Below are positions 52,707-61,795 of a stretch of 64,000 nucleotides of DNA, in pieces. Both the position numbers and the translations under genes were made by a program. The first letter of the stretch is position 1. Each line of letters starts with the position of its first letter. The DNA comes from Neptunitalea chrysea (GTDB lineage Bacteria; Bacteroidota; Bacteroidia; Flavobacteriales; Flavobacteriaceae), in the NCBI RefSeq assembly GCF_027924145.1, contig NZ_BRVP01000005.1:1-64000 (forward strand), written 5' to 3'. Under the pieces are notes generated by a model that worked only from the letters and a program-made list of their open reading frames with translations, was not told the origin of the DNA and did no database searches.

Positions 52707-54872
52707 TTAATTCCATGAAGGATGTATGCCAGGTGCATACGGAAACTTCAAAGCTTTATAATAGTCTAATGTATGTGGGATTTCAGGGATAAATTCTGGA
52801 AGTGGCATTTTAGCAAATTGTTGAAAATATAACAAGCAGGCATTTCTCCACCATTGAGCTTCTGAATATTGAATTTCTAGTAACATACGCGTATCTTGAT
52901 AGATGTCGTTGTTTACATAGGGCTGCATATGTTCCCATGTTTGTTGCATGTTCTTAACTTCGTTGACTCCTTGCTGATAGTACCAAGCCATTGTATACCA
53001 TAGGGTATGTCCATTTTTCATTTTAAAATCCCATGGAACATGATAAAACCATAATAGATAGGCTTCGGGAATAGTATGAATGTTAGAAAATTGTTCTTGA
53101 ATTTCTTTCGGATATTGTTCTAATGCATTACTACCGGTTTGTGTACGATCGAATCCGAGACCAAGGGAGTCAGCTCTATGATAGTATATGGAATTCCAAT
53201 CGGGTCTTGACATATTTGCAATCCATGGTCCAGGGCCATAATGATGCTCTGCATTCATAATATGATGAAGCCCAAGAGGAGTCATATAATTCACTACAGC
53301 TTCTCGTGAATTGATAAGTAAGGGAGTCATTTGCTGAATGAATAAGGAATCAGTTGTAAAGGTCATACTTAGCCATTCTTTTGCAATGGATTCTGCACTT
53401 GTGGTAGGATCCCAGGCTTGTCTACCAAATCCATACCAATTGGCTTGAGCGAACGGATGTCCTGTCCAGTTCGTTTCTGTACCAATATTAGCCACTCCAG
53501 CCATCCCTGTAATTCTATGATCTTGATATAATTCACCATCAATTATTTTAGCAATAGTACTTCCTTTTCCTTTAGCATAAGTGTCAGTAGAGAGTACTTC
53601 CTCATATAATTTAGGTAAGAAAACAAGGTGAGAACCTTGTCCTAAGTATTCTTGAGTGATTTGAAATTCCATCATTAAAGACGTTTTTGGCATGGCTCCA
53701 AATAAAGGATGGTACGGTTCTCTTGGTTGAAAATCTATGGGACCATTTTTTACTTGCACTAAAACGTTTTCTTTAAAGGCTCCATCGAAAGGAGCAAATT
53801 CATTAAAGGCTTGCTTCGCACGATCTTCGGATTGTTGTTCAGAATATACGAAAGCACGCCACATAACTACACCCTGATAAGGTTCTAAAAGAGTAGCAAG
53901 CATGTTAGCTCCTTCTACATGAGATCTTCCATATGTGTTGGGGCCGGGTTGCCCCTCTGAATTCGCTTTTATCAGAAATCCTCCAAAATCTGGGATTTCT
54001 TTATAGATTTCGCTAATTTTTGACTTCCACCATTGAATTACCTCTTCATTTAAAGGATCTGCTGTTGGAAGTTTGCCCAATTCAATAGGAGCCGAAAATC
54101 GGGCTGTTAAGTAAACCTTTATACCATAAGGTCTAAAAATATCAGCCAATGTTTTCACTTTTTGCAGGTATGGAGAGGTCAATATATACGCATTGGAATT
54201 GACATTATTTAACACTGTGCCATTAATACCAATTGATGCATTTGCTCTGGCATATTCATAATAAATTTCCTTTTTAAACCCTGGTAATAAATGCCAGTCC
54301 CAAATTGAAAAACCAGCGTATCCACGTTCAACCGTACCGTCTAAGTTGTCCCAATGATTCAGAATCCTTAATTGTATCTTAGGACTATCGGTTATAGATA
54401 TTGAGGAAATGTCTTTGTGAAGTTGCAATTGTTTTATAAAGCAATAGGTTCCATACAATAAACTAATATCGGTTTTACCTGTAATAATAAGGAGGTCTTT
54501 TTGATGAACTGTTATTGTTTGAATAATGAAACTTTCGTTGTTTACGAGTGATTGTGAATTGATTTTTTGCTTAAACTTAGAATCAAGATTGTCAATTTTA
54601 GCAATAATTATTTGAGGGGTAGTTGAGGTAAATGAAATACTGGTATCTAACATTTTGGTTGCCAGCATTTGTAATTCAGTTTTTATAATTTCCCCAGTTT
54701 CAGAGAAGGTCTTTATTTGTATATGTTTAATTTTTGAGGTATACGTTTCTTTGAGTTTATTGTTCAGTGGTTGAGAATAGGAAAGCCATAGTTCTTCGCT
54801 ACTCTGAGAAAAACAAAAATTGCACGAAAAAAAAAGAATGAGTAAGCCAATAAGTGAATTGTATCTATTCAT
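52707..54872 (-). CDS. GH67 alpha-glucuronidase
   Basis: 721 residues with a signal peptide (LIGLLILFFSCNFCFSQ). The catalytic domain has family motifs HWDNLDGTVERGYAGFSIW, IKVYLTARFSAPIELGKLPT, FLIKANSEGQPGPNTYGRSH (acid Glu region), AFKENVLVQVKNGPIDFQPR (base region) and LMMEFQITQEYLGQGSHLVF. GH67 enzymes release (4-O-methyl)glucuronic acid from the non-reducing end of aldouronic oligosaccharides. I choose the ATG giving MNRYNSL because it opens the signal peptide; another ATG lies three codons up. First gene of a five-gene operon (GH67, SDR, uxuA, GH115, GH2). Confidence 0.96.
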   Translation of the reverse strand: MNRYNSLIGLLILFFSCNFCFSQSSEELWLSYSQPLNNKLKETYTSKIKHIQIKTFSETGEIIKTELQMLATKMLDTSISFTSTTPQIIIAKIDNLDSKFKQKINSQSLVNNESFIIQTITVHQKDLLIITGKTDISLLYGTYCFIKQLQLHKDISSISITDSPKIQLRILNHWDNLDGTVERGYAGFSIWDWHLLPGFKKEIYYEYARANASIGINGTVLNNVNSNAYILTSPYLQKVKTLADIFRPYGIKVYLTARFSAPIELGKLPTADPLNEEVIQWWKSKISEIYKEIPDFGGFLIKANSEGQPGPNTYGRSHVEGANMLATLLEPYQGVVMWRAFVYSEQQSEDRAKQAFNEFAPFDGAFKENVLVQVKNGPIDFQPREPYHPLFGAMPKTSLMMEFQITQEYLGQGSHLVFLPKLYEEVLSTDTYAKGKGSTIAKIIDGELYQDHRITGMAGVANIGTETNWTGHPFAQANWYGFGRQAWDPTTSAESIAKEWLSMTFTTDSLFIQQMTPLLINSREAVVNYMTPLGLHHIMNAEHHYGPGPWIANMSRPDWNSIYYHRADSLGLGFDRTQTGSNALEQYPKEIQEQFSNIHTIPEAYLLWFYHVPWDFKMKNGHTLWYTMAWYYQQGVNEVKNMQQTWEHMQPYVNNDIYQDTRMLLEIQYSEAQWWRNACLLYFQQFAKMPLPEFIPEIPHTLDYYKALKFPYAPGIHPSWN

Positions 54873-54893
54873 GATGAGCATGTTGCTTTTTAT

Positions 54894-54905
54894 TCAATCG
54901 GTTGA
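54894..54905 (-). promoter_or_regulatory. LacI operator near the GH67 start site
   Basis: TCAATCGGTTGA is a near-palindrome with the core of CAATCGATTG. It covers the predicted transcription start of the GH67 operon, where a bound repressor would block transcription. Confidence 0.65.
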
Positions 54906-54911
54906 TACCAT

Positions 54912-54943
54912 CAAAAATAGATAAAAAAACGAATAAAAACAAA
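54912..54943 (-). promoter_or_regulatory. promoter of the GH67 operon
   Basis: On the minus strand TTTG at 54943-54940 and TATTTTTG at 54919-54912 are 20 bases apart, a full match to the -33/-7 consensus of Bacteroidota. The start near 54907-54905 gives a leader of about 33 nt to the chosen ATG. Confidence 0.75.
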
Positions 54944-54952
54944 AAAATCACT

Positions 54953-54962
54953 CAATCGATTG
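54953..54962. promoter_or_regulatory. LacI operator upstream of the GH67 promoter
   Basis: A perfect palindrome CAATCGATTG. Its centre is 58 bp from that of the downstream site, and the promoter lies between them, so looping by a tetramer or a two-site repression is conceivable. Confidence 0.7.
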
Positions 54963-55016
54963 CATGAATGTTGCGTATTGTGTTTTTAGAAGATGTTAGC
55001 GGTTATGGTTGTTGTG

Positions 55017-56033
55017 TTAATAGCGTTTCGAAGATTTTCTAATAATGATGCTTGTGTCTAAAACAAATATTTCGGAAACACCGGCTATAGTTCTATCTGT
55101 GGTGTGTTCAAGAATTCGTTGAAATGAAAGCTCTCCCATTTTATAAGCAGGATGTGATACGGTAGAAAGGCTGGGTTCTATAATAGAAGCTATGGGGTCG
55201 TCGTTAAAACCGATGATGGCAATATCTTCAGGAATTCGTATTTGTTGTTCTTTTAAATATGTAATAGCACTCAGGGCTGCGGTGTCATTTGCAGAGAATA
55301 TTCCGTCGGGTGGTAGGGGAAGTTTTAACAATTTTTCGGTAGCTATTTTTCCTTCTTCAAAGCTGAGGGATTTCAAGTTTATGATGAGTTCTTTGTCTAT
55401 AGGAATGTTATGGTGTTTCAAGGCATCAAGATAGCCACTTCTTCGTTGGTTATATACGTTTAAATGCTGTGATCCGGCAAAGTGAGCAATTCGTTTGCAG
55501 CCTTGTTCAATAAGGTGTTGTGTGGCTTGGAAAGCCGAGTTGTAGTTGTCTATGATAACTTTGTAGCTGTTAAATGAAAGCGGAACTCTGTCTACAAATA
55601 CTACTGGGATGCCTTGGTCTGTAAACTCTTTGAAGTGGTCGGTGTTTTTGGTTTCCATGGAGAGTGAAACAATTAAACCACTAACTCTGCTTTGGAGAAG
55701 GGTATTTGCGTTTGTAATTTCATCCTTATAATGATCGTTTGATTGACTAATTAAAACGTTGTACCCTGATTTTCTAGCAGCATCTTCAATACCGCTAATA
55801 AGTGTAGATACAAACGGACGGTTAATACGAGAAATGAGTATCCCAATCGTTTTGCTTTGTTTGCTTCTTAAACTGGCTGCTTGTGTGTTGGGTTTGTATC
55901 CCATTTCTTTAGCAGCTTTTTGAATATTTAAGGTAGTTTTTTTTCCGATGCTCTTATGGTTGTTTAGGGCTCGTGAAATAGTGCTTGGTGAGTAGTTGAG
56001 TTTTTTAGCAAGATCGTAGATGGTTATACTCAT
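55017..56033 (-). CDS. LacI family transcriptional regulator
   Basis: 338 residues. The DNA-binding HTH and hinge read ITIYDLAKKLNYSPSTISRA, then KSIGKKTTLNIQKAAKEMGY. The periplasmic-binding-like effector domain follows (SKTIGILISRINRPFVSTLI, DNYNSAFQATQHLIEQGCKR, FSANDTAALSAITYLKEQQI, SFQRILEH). The effector is unknown; the regulated genes suggest glucuronate or a breakdown product such as fructuronate or mannonate. I use the ATG because the first codon of the longer ORF is TTG. The gene lies between its own operators and reads toward the GH67 operon, 144 bases upstream. Confidence 0.93.
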   Translation of the reverse strand: MSITIYDLAKKLNYSPSTISRALNNHKSIGKKTTLNIQKAAKEMGYKPNTQAASLRSKQSKTIGILISRINRPFVSTLISGIEDAARKSGYNVLISQSNDHYKDEITNANTLLQSRVSGLIVSLSMETKNTDHFKEFTDQGIPVVFVDRVPLSFNSYKVIIDNYNSAFQATQHLIEQGCKRIAHFAGSQHLNVYNQRRSGYLDALKHHNIPIDKELIINLKSLSFEEGKIATEKLLKLPLPPDGIFSANDTAALSAITYLKEQQIRIPEDIAIIGFNDDPIASIIEPSLSTVSHPAYKMGELSFQRILEHTTDRTIAGVSEIFVLDTSIIIRKSSKRY

Positions 56034-56204
56034 GGCGTGCAATAATGTTTAGTTGCGTAATTAATTTTGGAAGTGTAAATATATTAAAAATGAAAGTATG
56101 CTAAAGCAATGAGGTGGTTTTTGGGCGATTTCTCTATGTTTTTGGGTTTTTGTGTTAAAATAGAAATAGAGGCTTTGTTTGAATTTAAATTGTGTAAATT
56201 TACG

Positions 56205-56214
56205 CAATCGATTG
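56205..56214. promoter_or_regulatory. LacI operator between lacI and the esterase gene
   Basis: A perfect palindrome CAATCGATTG identical to the site upstream of the GH67 operon. It sits 65 bases before the esterase ATG and 172 bases before the lacI start, so it may control both divergent genes. Confidence 0.7.
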
Positions 56215-56278
56215 TTTTTTTTAATCCGTAAGGAAAAGTTCTCGTCGTTTAAATGAGTTACAAACAAAGATATATTGT

Positions 56279-58204
56279 ATGAAGACTATAAATATAAACC
56301 TTCTAGAAATGAGGATGTTGTTAATAACATTGCTTTTAGGAGGGTGTATGTATGCCCAAATAAACTTGCCTAAGCTGATAACTAATGGTATGGTGTTACA
56401 GCGAAATGCTGAAGTAAGAATTTGGGGGTGGGCATCTCCAGGTGAAAAGGTTACAGTTACTTTTCAGCAACAACATCAAACAGTAATTACCAATGAAGAT
56501 CGTAATTGGTCAGTAAAGTTTTCTGATTTAACTGTAGGAGGACCGTATAATATGGTTGTTCAAGGGACTAATACCATCAATTTAAAAGATGTTTATGTAG
56601 GGGATGTTTATTTATGTTCTGGGCAATCCAATATGGAGTTACCAATGTATAGAGTAGCGCCTAAATATCCAGGAGAAATAGAGCAAGCTAATAATTTAAG
56701 TATACGGTATTTTAAGGTGCCAAAAGAATATACCTTGGAGGGCAGGCAAAACGATATTAGTGGTGGTAGCTGGTTACCGGTTACTCCAGAGAATTTATCA
56801 GATTTTTCGGCTGTAGCTTACTTTTATGCCAAGAATTTACATAATACATATAATATTCCAATAGGAATTATTGATGCAAGCTTGGGAGGGTCTCCGGTTC
56901 AAGCTTGGATTAGTGAGGAGTATTTAAAAGACTTTCCTACCTATGTTAAAGACATTGAACCTTTAAAAATAAAAGGAGCTATACAGCGATTGGAACAAGA
57001 GGATCAAGAACGTATTAAAGAGTGGTACCAAACGACGTATATAGGAGATGCATTAAATGAGAAAAAGGGTAGGTTTGGTGTGTTAGACTGGGAGAAGATA
57101 CATGTTCCTGGTTTTTGGAAACAAACTTTAGGAGATATACATGGAGTAGTTTGGTACCAAAAAAAGTTTATGCTTGAAAAAAAGGACGATGGCAAAGAGG
57201 CTAAGCTTTTACTTGGGCGTATTGTAGATGCAGATTCCGTTTTTGTGAATGGCGTTTTTGTTGGAAATACCACATATCAGTATCCTCCAAGAAGATATCA
57301 AATTCCTAGTGGAATTTTAAAGGAAGGTGAGAATACCCTTGTGGTGAAAGTAATTAATGAAAGAGGTGACGGAGGATTTATAACTGACAAACCTTATCAA
57401 TTGAATACAGCAGATACTGAAATTGATTTATCTGGAATTTGGTACTGTAAAATTGGAACAATAATGCCTGCGTTACAACCACAGCGTTTTTTTAGATGGA
57501 AACCTACTGGTCTTTACAACGCCATGATTCATCCTTTAAGTAATTATAGTATCAATGGGGTACTGTGGTACCAAGGGGAGTCTAATACAAATAACCCTAA
57601 CGAATATAAGGAGTTGTTTGAAACACTAATTCAGTGTTGGAGAAAACAATGGAATTCAAATATTCCTTTTTTGTATGTGCAATTGGCTAATTTTATGGAA
57701 CCTTCTAAGGTTCCAACAGATTCTAATTGGGCTAGATTACGCGAGGCACAATTGCAAACACTTGAATTACCAAATACAGCAATGGTTGTTACTATTGATG
57801 TAGGGGAGTGGAATGATATTCATCCACTTGATAAAAAGACTGTAGGAGATAGGTTGGCGAATGCAGCAGAATGTTTAGTATATCATGAGAAACAGGTAGT
57901 AGGCGGGCCTATATATAAATCGTTTAAAATACAAGATGATGCGATTATACTATCGTTTAATCAGACGGGAAGCGGATTAATGGTTAAGAATGGGCAAGAG
58001 TTAGGAGAATTCTCAATTGCAGGTTCCGATGGAATATTTTATTGGGCTCATGCTATCATTGATGGGAATACCGTTATTGTGAGCAGCAAGGAGGTATCTA
58101 GTCCGGTAGCTGTTCGCTATGCTTGGTCAAATAATCCAGTACATGCGAATTTATATAATAAAGAAGAATTTCCAGCCTCTCCTTTTCGTACCGATAATTG
58201 GTAG
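56279..58204 (+). CDS. SGNH acetylesterase, sialate-O-acetylesterase type (CE20-like)
   Basis: 641 residues with a signal peptide (residues 10-27, ending YAQ). The SGNH domain opens with NGMVLQRNAEVRIWGWASPG and the nucleophile block YLCSGQSNMELPM, is interrupted by a GH2-like jelly roll (about 270-390, with VVWYQKKFMLEKKDD and RIVDADSVFVNGVF), and resumes with NGVLWYQGESNTNNPNEY and the catalytic DxxH in WNDIHPLDKKTVGDRLA. In xylan loci such enzymes deacetylate xylose near glucuronic acid (CE20). Substrate inferred from context. It reads away from lacI, behind a LacI operator. Confidence 0.85.
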   Translation: MKTININLLEMRMLLITLLLGGCMYAQINLPKLITNGMVLQRNAEVRIWGWASPGEKVTVTFQQQHQTVITNEDRNWSVKFSDLTVGGPYNMVVQGTNTINLKDVYVGDVYLCSGQSNMELPMYRVAPKYPGEIEQANNLSIRYFKVPKEYTLEGRQNDISGGSWLPVTPENLSDFSAVAYFYAKNLHNTYNIPIGIIDASLGGSPVQAWISEEYLKDFPTYVKDIEPLKIKGAIQRLEQEDQERIKEWYQTTYIGDALNEKKGRFGVLDWEKIHVPGFWKQTLGDIHGVVWYQKKFMLEKKDDGKEAKLLLGRIVDADSVFVNGVFVGNTTYQYPPRRYQIPSGILKEGENTLVVKVINERGDGGFITDKPYQLNTADTEIDLSGIWYCKIGTIMPALQPQRFFRWKPTGLYNAMIHPLSNYSINGVLWYQGESNTNNPNEYKELFETLIQCWRKQWNSNIPFLYVQLANFMEPSKVPTDSNWARLREAQLQTLELPNTAMVVTIDVGEWNDIHPLDKKTVGDRLANAAECLVYHEKQVVGGPIYKSFKIQDDAIILSFNQTGSGLMVKNGQELGEFSIAGSDGIFYWAHAIIDGNTVIVSSKEVSSPVAVRYAWSNNPVHANLYNKEEFPASPFRTDNW

Positions 58205-58240
58205 ATGATTTGGTGTAAATAAAGATTTTTATATTTGGAT

Positions 58241-58282
58241 AAATAACCCTTTAGAATTTAATTATATTCTAAGGGGTTATTT
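58241..58282. terminator. hairpin after the esterase gene
   Basis: AAATAACCCTTTAGAAT pairs with ATTCTAAGGGGTTATTT over 17 bp with one G-U wobble and an 8-base loop. It lies 37 bases after the esterase stop. The T-tract is short, so it may protect the mRNA end as well as terminate. Confidence 0.75.
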
Positions 58283-58546
58283 CGTTGATATGGATAGGAT
58301 AGTTGTAAAGTATTAGAAGACTTCTTAACTACAAAATAATATTTTTATGGCATTACTAATAACTATTTCTACAAAAATTATTTGCTAACAACGGATAAAT
58401 GTTTTGTTAGATATGATTGTCATCATAAATATGCTTATGAGGTATAGATTGTATGGTGGTTATTGTCTAAGTGTTTGTTTTTCATTTTATTATGGCGACT
58501 TTATATAGGTGTTCTAAATTGTTAAATAAATGTTAAAAACGCATTT

Positions 58547-58573
58547 TGTAACCTACTGAAAATTATATGTAAC
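58547..58573 (+). promoter_or_regulatory. HTCS operator O3 before susC
   Basis: TGTAAC at 58547 (extended to TGTAACCTA) and at 58568, period 21 bp; the second is followed by AAA as at O2. The -7-like box TATCTTCG begins 37 bases after the second copy. Confidence 0.8.
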
Positions 58574-58604
58574 AAATGTGTAGCCCTTTGGAAAAAGTAA
58601 ATTT

Positions 58605-58612
58605 TATCTTCG
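58605..58612 (+). promoter_or_regulatory. promoter P3 -7 box (TATCTTCG) of susC
   Basis: One mismatch to TAnnTTTG and the same TTCG ending as P1. No TTTG at -33. Expected start near 58617. Confidence 0.65.
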
Positions 58613-58702
58613 AATTGTAATTTAAACAATCAAAAAGAAAACGTTGTAGTTTTTAGGTATATGATGCTTATTCTACAGCTTTAACCTATCAAAATTTATT
58701 TT

Positions 58703-61700
58703 ATGCAAAGTGTAGTTTTAAAGAGTTCTTCCCAACGATTTGGAGATTCAAGAAGAGCTAAAATAGTCTGTTCTTTAATTTTGATTTTATTTTCGGTTTT
58801 CATGTATGGTCAGGAAACCGTTACAGGTAAAATAACAGACAAAGATAAGGTGCCTTTACCTGGAGTAAGTATTCAGGTAAAAGGAACTGATAAAGGAACG
58901 TCAAGTGACTTTGATGGTAATTATACTATTGAGGCACCTACAAAAGATGCTGTATTAGTTTTTTCATATGTAGGTTTTAAGAACGAAGAGGTACTTGTAG
59001 GTAATCAGAAAGTTATTAACATCACTATGTCAGATGATCTTGAACAACTTGGAGAAGTAGTAGTGGTTGGATATGGTACTCAAAGAAAGGAAGCTATAAC
59101 TGGTTCTGTTGCTTCTTTGGCCAGTGATGAGCTTAAAGAAGTACCATCTCCTAATGTATCGCAGGCTTTACAAGGTAGGGTTGTAGGAGTTGAGCTGTCT
59201 CAAACTTCTTCAAAGCCAGGGGCAGCTATGCAGATTCGTATTCGAGGTACGCGTTCTTTAACAGCAAATAATGATCCGTTAATAGTGTTGGATGGAATTC
59301 CTTTTTTCGGTTCTATTGGAGATATCAACCCTAATGATATTAAAAGTTTAGATATTTTGAAAGATGCATCGGCCACAGCTATTTATGGATCTCGAGGAGC
59401 TAATGGTGTTATTTTGATTACAACCACCAAGGGATACAAAGGACAAACAGCTAAATTCACCTATAATAGTTATGTGGGGTTAAAAACATTATTTGCAAGG
59501 TACCCAATGATGAATGGTCCAGAATTTGTTAAGTTGCGAGCATATGCTGGGATGTTTACTCAAAACGGAGAAGACGAATATGATGATGTGAATACAGATT
59601 GGCAGGATTTATTGTACTCAAATGCTCTTCTCACAAGTCATGATTTTGGTGTTTCAGGTGGAGGTGAAAAAGGAAGTTATAATTTTGGGTCAGGATATTA
59701 CCGTGAAGAATCTGTACTTCCTGGGCAAGACTATCAACGATACTCATTAAGAGGTACTGTAAATCAGGAGATAGGAGTTTTTAAATTCGGAATTACAACC
59801 AATAACAACTATTCTGTTTCAAATGGAAATAACTTAGGTCTTTACACAACCCTAAGTACAACACCTATAGCTAATCCTTATAATGAAGATGGATCTTTAA
59901 AAGACATTGTAAAATTGTCGGCGGATAATCAGTATGTGTATACGAAAGAGCGTATAGAAGGATTAGGAGATAAATGGATTGATAGAACTAGGGCTTTCGG
60001 TACCTATAATAACCTTTATGGAGAAGTAGAAATACCAGGAGTTGAAGGGTTGAGTTATCGTACTAATATAGGTTTAAACTTAAGAGTTTCCAATAGTGGT
60101 TCTTATACAGGAGAAGGCGTATTTAGTTCAGAGCCTACAACTTTATCAAGAGCTTCCGTAGGAAATTCTTTCTTAACTCATTGGGTATTGGAAAATTTAC
60201 TAACCTATGATCGTACCTTTGCTAAAAAGCATCATTTTAATGTTGTTGGATTGTATTCAGCAGAAGAGCGTCAGTACAATAGTACATATACTTCTGCTAC
60301 TGATATTCCTTCAGATGCCTTTCAATTTTATAATTTAGGACAAGCTCAAGGAGAAATCACTGTAAATCCTGATTATCAAGGGTATTATAAAAGTGGTTTA
60401 ATGTCTTACATGGCAAGAATCATGTATGACTATGATAATAAGTATATGTTTTCTGCAACCTGGCGTAACGATGGTTCTTCGAGACTGGCTTCAGGTCATG
60501 AGTGGCATAGCTATCCAGCGGTTTCAGCAGGATGGAACGTTACAAGCGAAAATTTCATGAAGGATATTAAAGTAATCAATCAATTAAAATTCAGAGTGGG
60601 TTATGGAGAAACTTCGAATCAATCTGTAGACCCTTATGCTACTTTAGGTAGACTTACTTCAAGACCTTATAATTTTGGAGATGATTATGTGACTGGTTTA
60701 TATGTAACGACATTACCAAATCCAAATTTGGGTTGGGAATATTCGACCACCTGGAACTATGGGGTAGACTTTGGTCTTTTTGATAATCGATTGTCAGGAA
60801 CCATAGAATATTATGTAACTAACACCAAGGATTTGCTATTAGGAGTTAATTTACCTTCAACTTCAGGGGTTAGTAGTTATACAGGGAATGTAGGAGCAAC
60901 AGAGAATAAAGGAATTGAGTTTTCTTTAAAAGGAGTGATAGTTGAAACGGATGATTTCACTTGGGATGCCGGAATTAATATTTATGCCAATAAAAATAAG
61001 ATTGTTTCCTTGGCATCAGGACAAGATAGAGATGAATCAAATTGGTGGTTTGTAGGACATTCTATTAATTCTATTTATGATTATAAATATGAAGGTCTTT
61101 GGCAAGAAGGGGATCCGTATTTAGATATTTTAGAGCCTGGTGGAAATGTAGGAATGATTAAAGTGAAGTATACTGGAGGCTATGATGACGATGGTGTACC
61201 ATTAAGACAGGTTAATGCTGATGATCGCCAAATCATGAATGTGGATCCAGATTTTCAAGGGGGATTTAATACACGTGCAACCTATAAAAATTTTGATTTA
61301 AGCTTAGTAGGAGCATTTAAAAGTGGAGGCTTACTTATAAGTACGTTATATTCATCAGCAGGATATCTTAATATGTTAAGCGGGCGAAGAAATAATGTTG
61401 ATGTAGATTATTGGACCGAAGATAACACAAATGCTAAATATCCGAAACCAGGGGGAATAGAGAATAGCAATAATCCAAAATATGGATCTACTCTTGGATA
61501 TTTTGATGCTTCTTATGTAAAAATACGAGCCATTACATTAGGGTATAATTTTAACCAACAATTTATTAAGGATGTTGGTATAGACAATTGCCGACTTTAT
61601 TTTACAGTTCAGAATCCTTTTGTTCTTTTTTCTCCTTATTATAAAGAATCTGGAATGGATCCTGAAACAAATTCCTATGGGGATGAGAACCAGGCAGTAG

Positions 61701-61786
61701 CATCTTACAAAGAAAGATTTTTAGTGATTGGAACTAACACCCCTTCCAACAGAAACTTCTTATTAGGTTTGAACTTAACATTTTAA
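58703..61786 (+). CDS. SusC-type TonB-dependent outer membrane receptor
   Basis: 1027 residues. The signal peptide ends in VFMYGQ. An N-terminal carboxypeptidase-regulatory-like domain follows (GKITDKDKVPLPGVSIQVKG, DFDGNYTI), then the TonB box region VVVVGYGTQRKEAITGSVAS, the plug (DPLIVLDGIPFFGSIGDINP, ILKDASATAIYGSRGANGVI) and a 22-strand barrel ending in RNFLLGLNLTF. It imports oligosaccharides bound by SusD. It lies 9 bases before susD and is under the O3/P3 module, so the pair is HTCS induced. Ligand inferred as xylan fragments. Confidence 0.97.
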   Translation: MQSVVLKSSSQRFGDSRRAKIVCSLILILFSVFMYGQETVTGKITDKDKVPLPGVSIQVKGTDKGTSSDFDGNYTIEAPTKDAVLVFSYVGFKNEEVLVGNQKVINITMSDDLEQLGEVVVVGYGTQRKEAITGSVASLASDELKEVPSPNVSQALQGRVVGVELSQTSSKPGAAMQIRIRGTRSLTANNDPLIVLDGIPFFGSIGDINPNDIKSLDILKDASATAIYGSRGANGVILITTTKGYKGQTAKFTYNSYVGLKTLFARYPMMNGPEFVKLRAYAGMFTQNGEDEYDDVNTDWQDLLYSNALLTSHDFGVSGGGEKGSYNFGSGYYREESVLPGQDYQRYSLRGTVNQEIGVFKFGITTNNNYSVSNGNNLGLYTTLSTTPIANPYNEDGSLKDIVKLSADNQYVYTKERIEGLGDKWIDRTRAFGTYNNLYGEVEIPGVEGLSYRTNIGLNLRVSNSGSYTGEGVFSSEPTTLSRASVGNSFLTHWVLENLLTYDRTFAKKHHFNVVGLYSAEERQYNSTYTSATDIPSDAFQFYNLGQAQGEITVNPDYQGYYKSGLMSYMARIMYDYDNKYMFSATWRNDGSSRLASGHEWHSYPAVSAGWNVTSENFMKDIKVINQLKFRVGYGETSNQSVDPYATLGRLTSRPYNFGDDYVTGLYVTTLPNPNLGWEYSTTWNYGVDFGLFDNRLSGTIEYYVTNTKDLLLGVNLPSTSGVSSYTGNVGATENKGIEFSLKGVIVETDDFTWDAGINIYANKNKIVSLASGQDRDESNWWFVGHSINSIYDYKYEGLWQEGDPYLDILEPGGNVGMIKVKYTGGYDDDGVPLRQVNADDRQIMNVDPDFQGGFNTRATYKNFDLSLVGAFKSGGLLISTLYSSAGYLNMLSGRRNNVDVDYWTEDNTNAKYPKPGGIENSNNPKYGSTLGYFDASYVKIRAITLGYNFNQQFIKDVGIDNCRLYFTVQNPFVLFSPYYKESGMDPETNSYGDENQAVASYKERFLVIGTNTPSNRNFLLGLNLTF

Positions 61787-61795
61787 AAAAAAACA

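Larger units (their letters stand above)
58205..58702. other. intergenic region upstream of susC
   Basis: Holds a terminator hairpin, the HTCS operator O3 and the susC promoter, listed separately. No ORF is supported here. The susC leader predicted from the promoter is about 85 nt and can form a weak TTGTAG/CTACAG hairpin. Confidence 0.5.
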
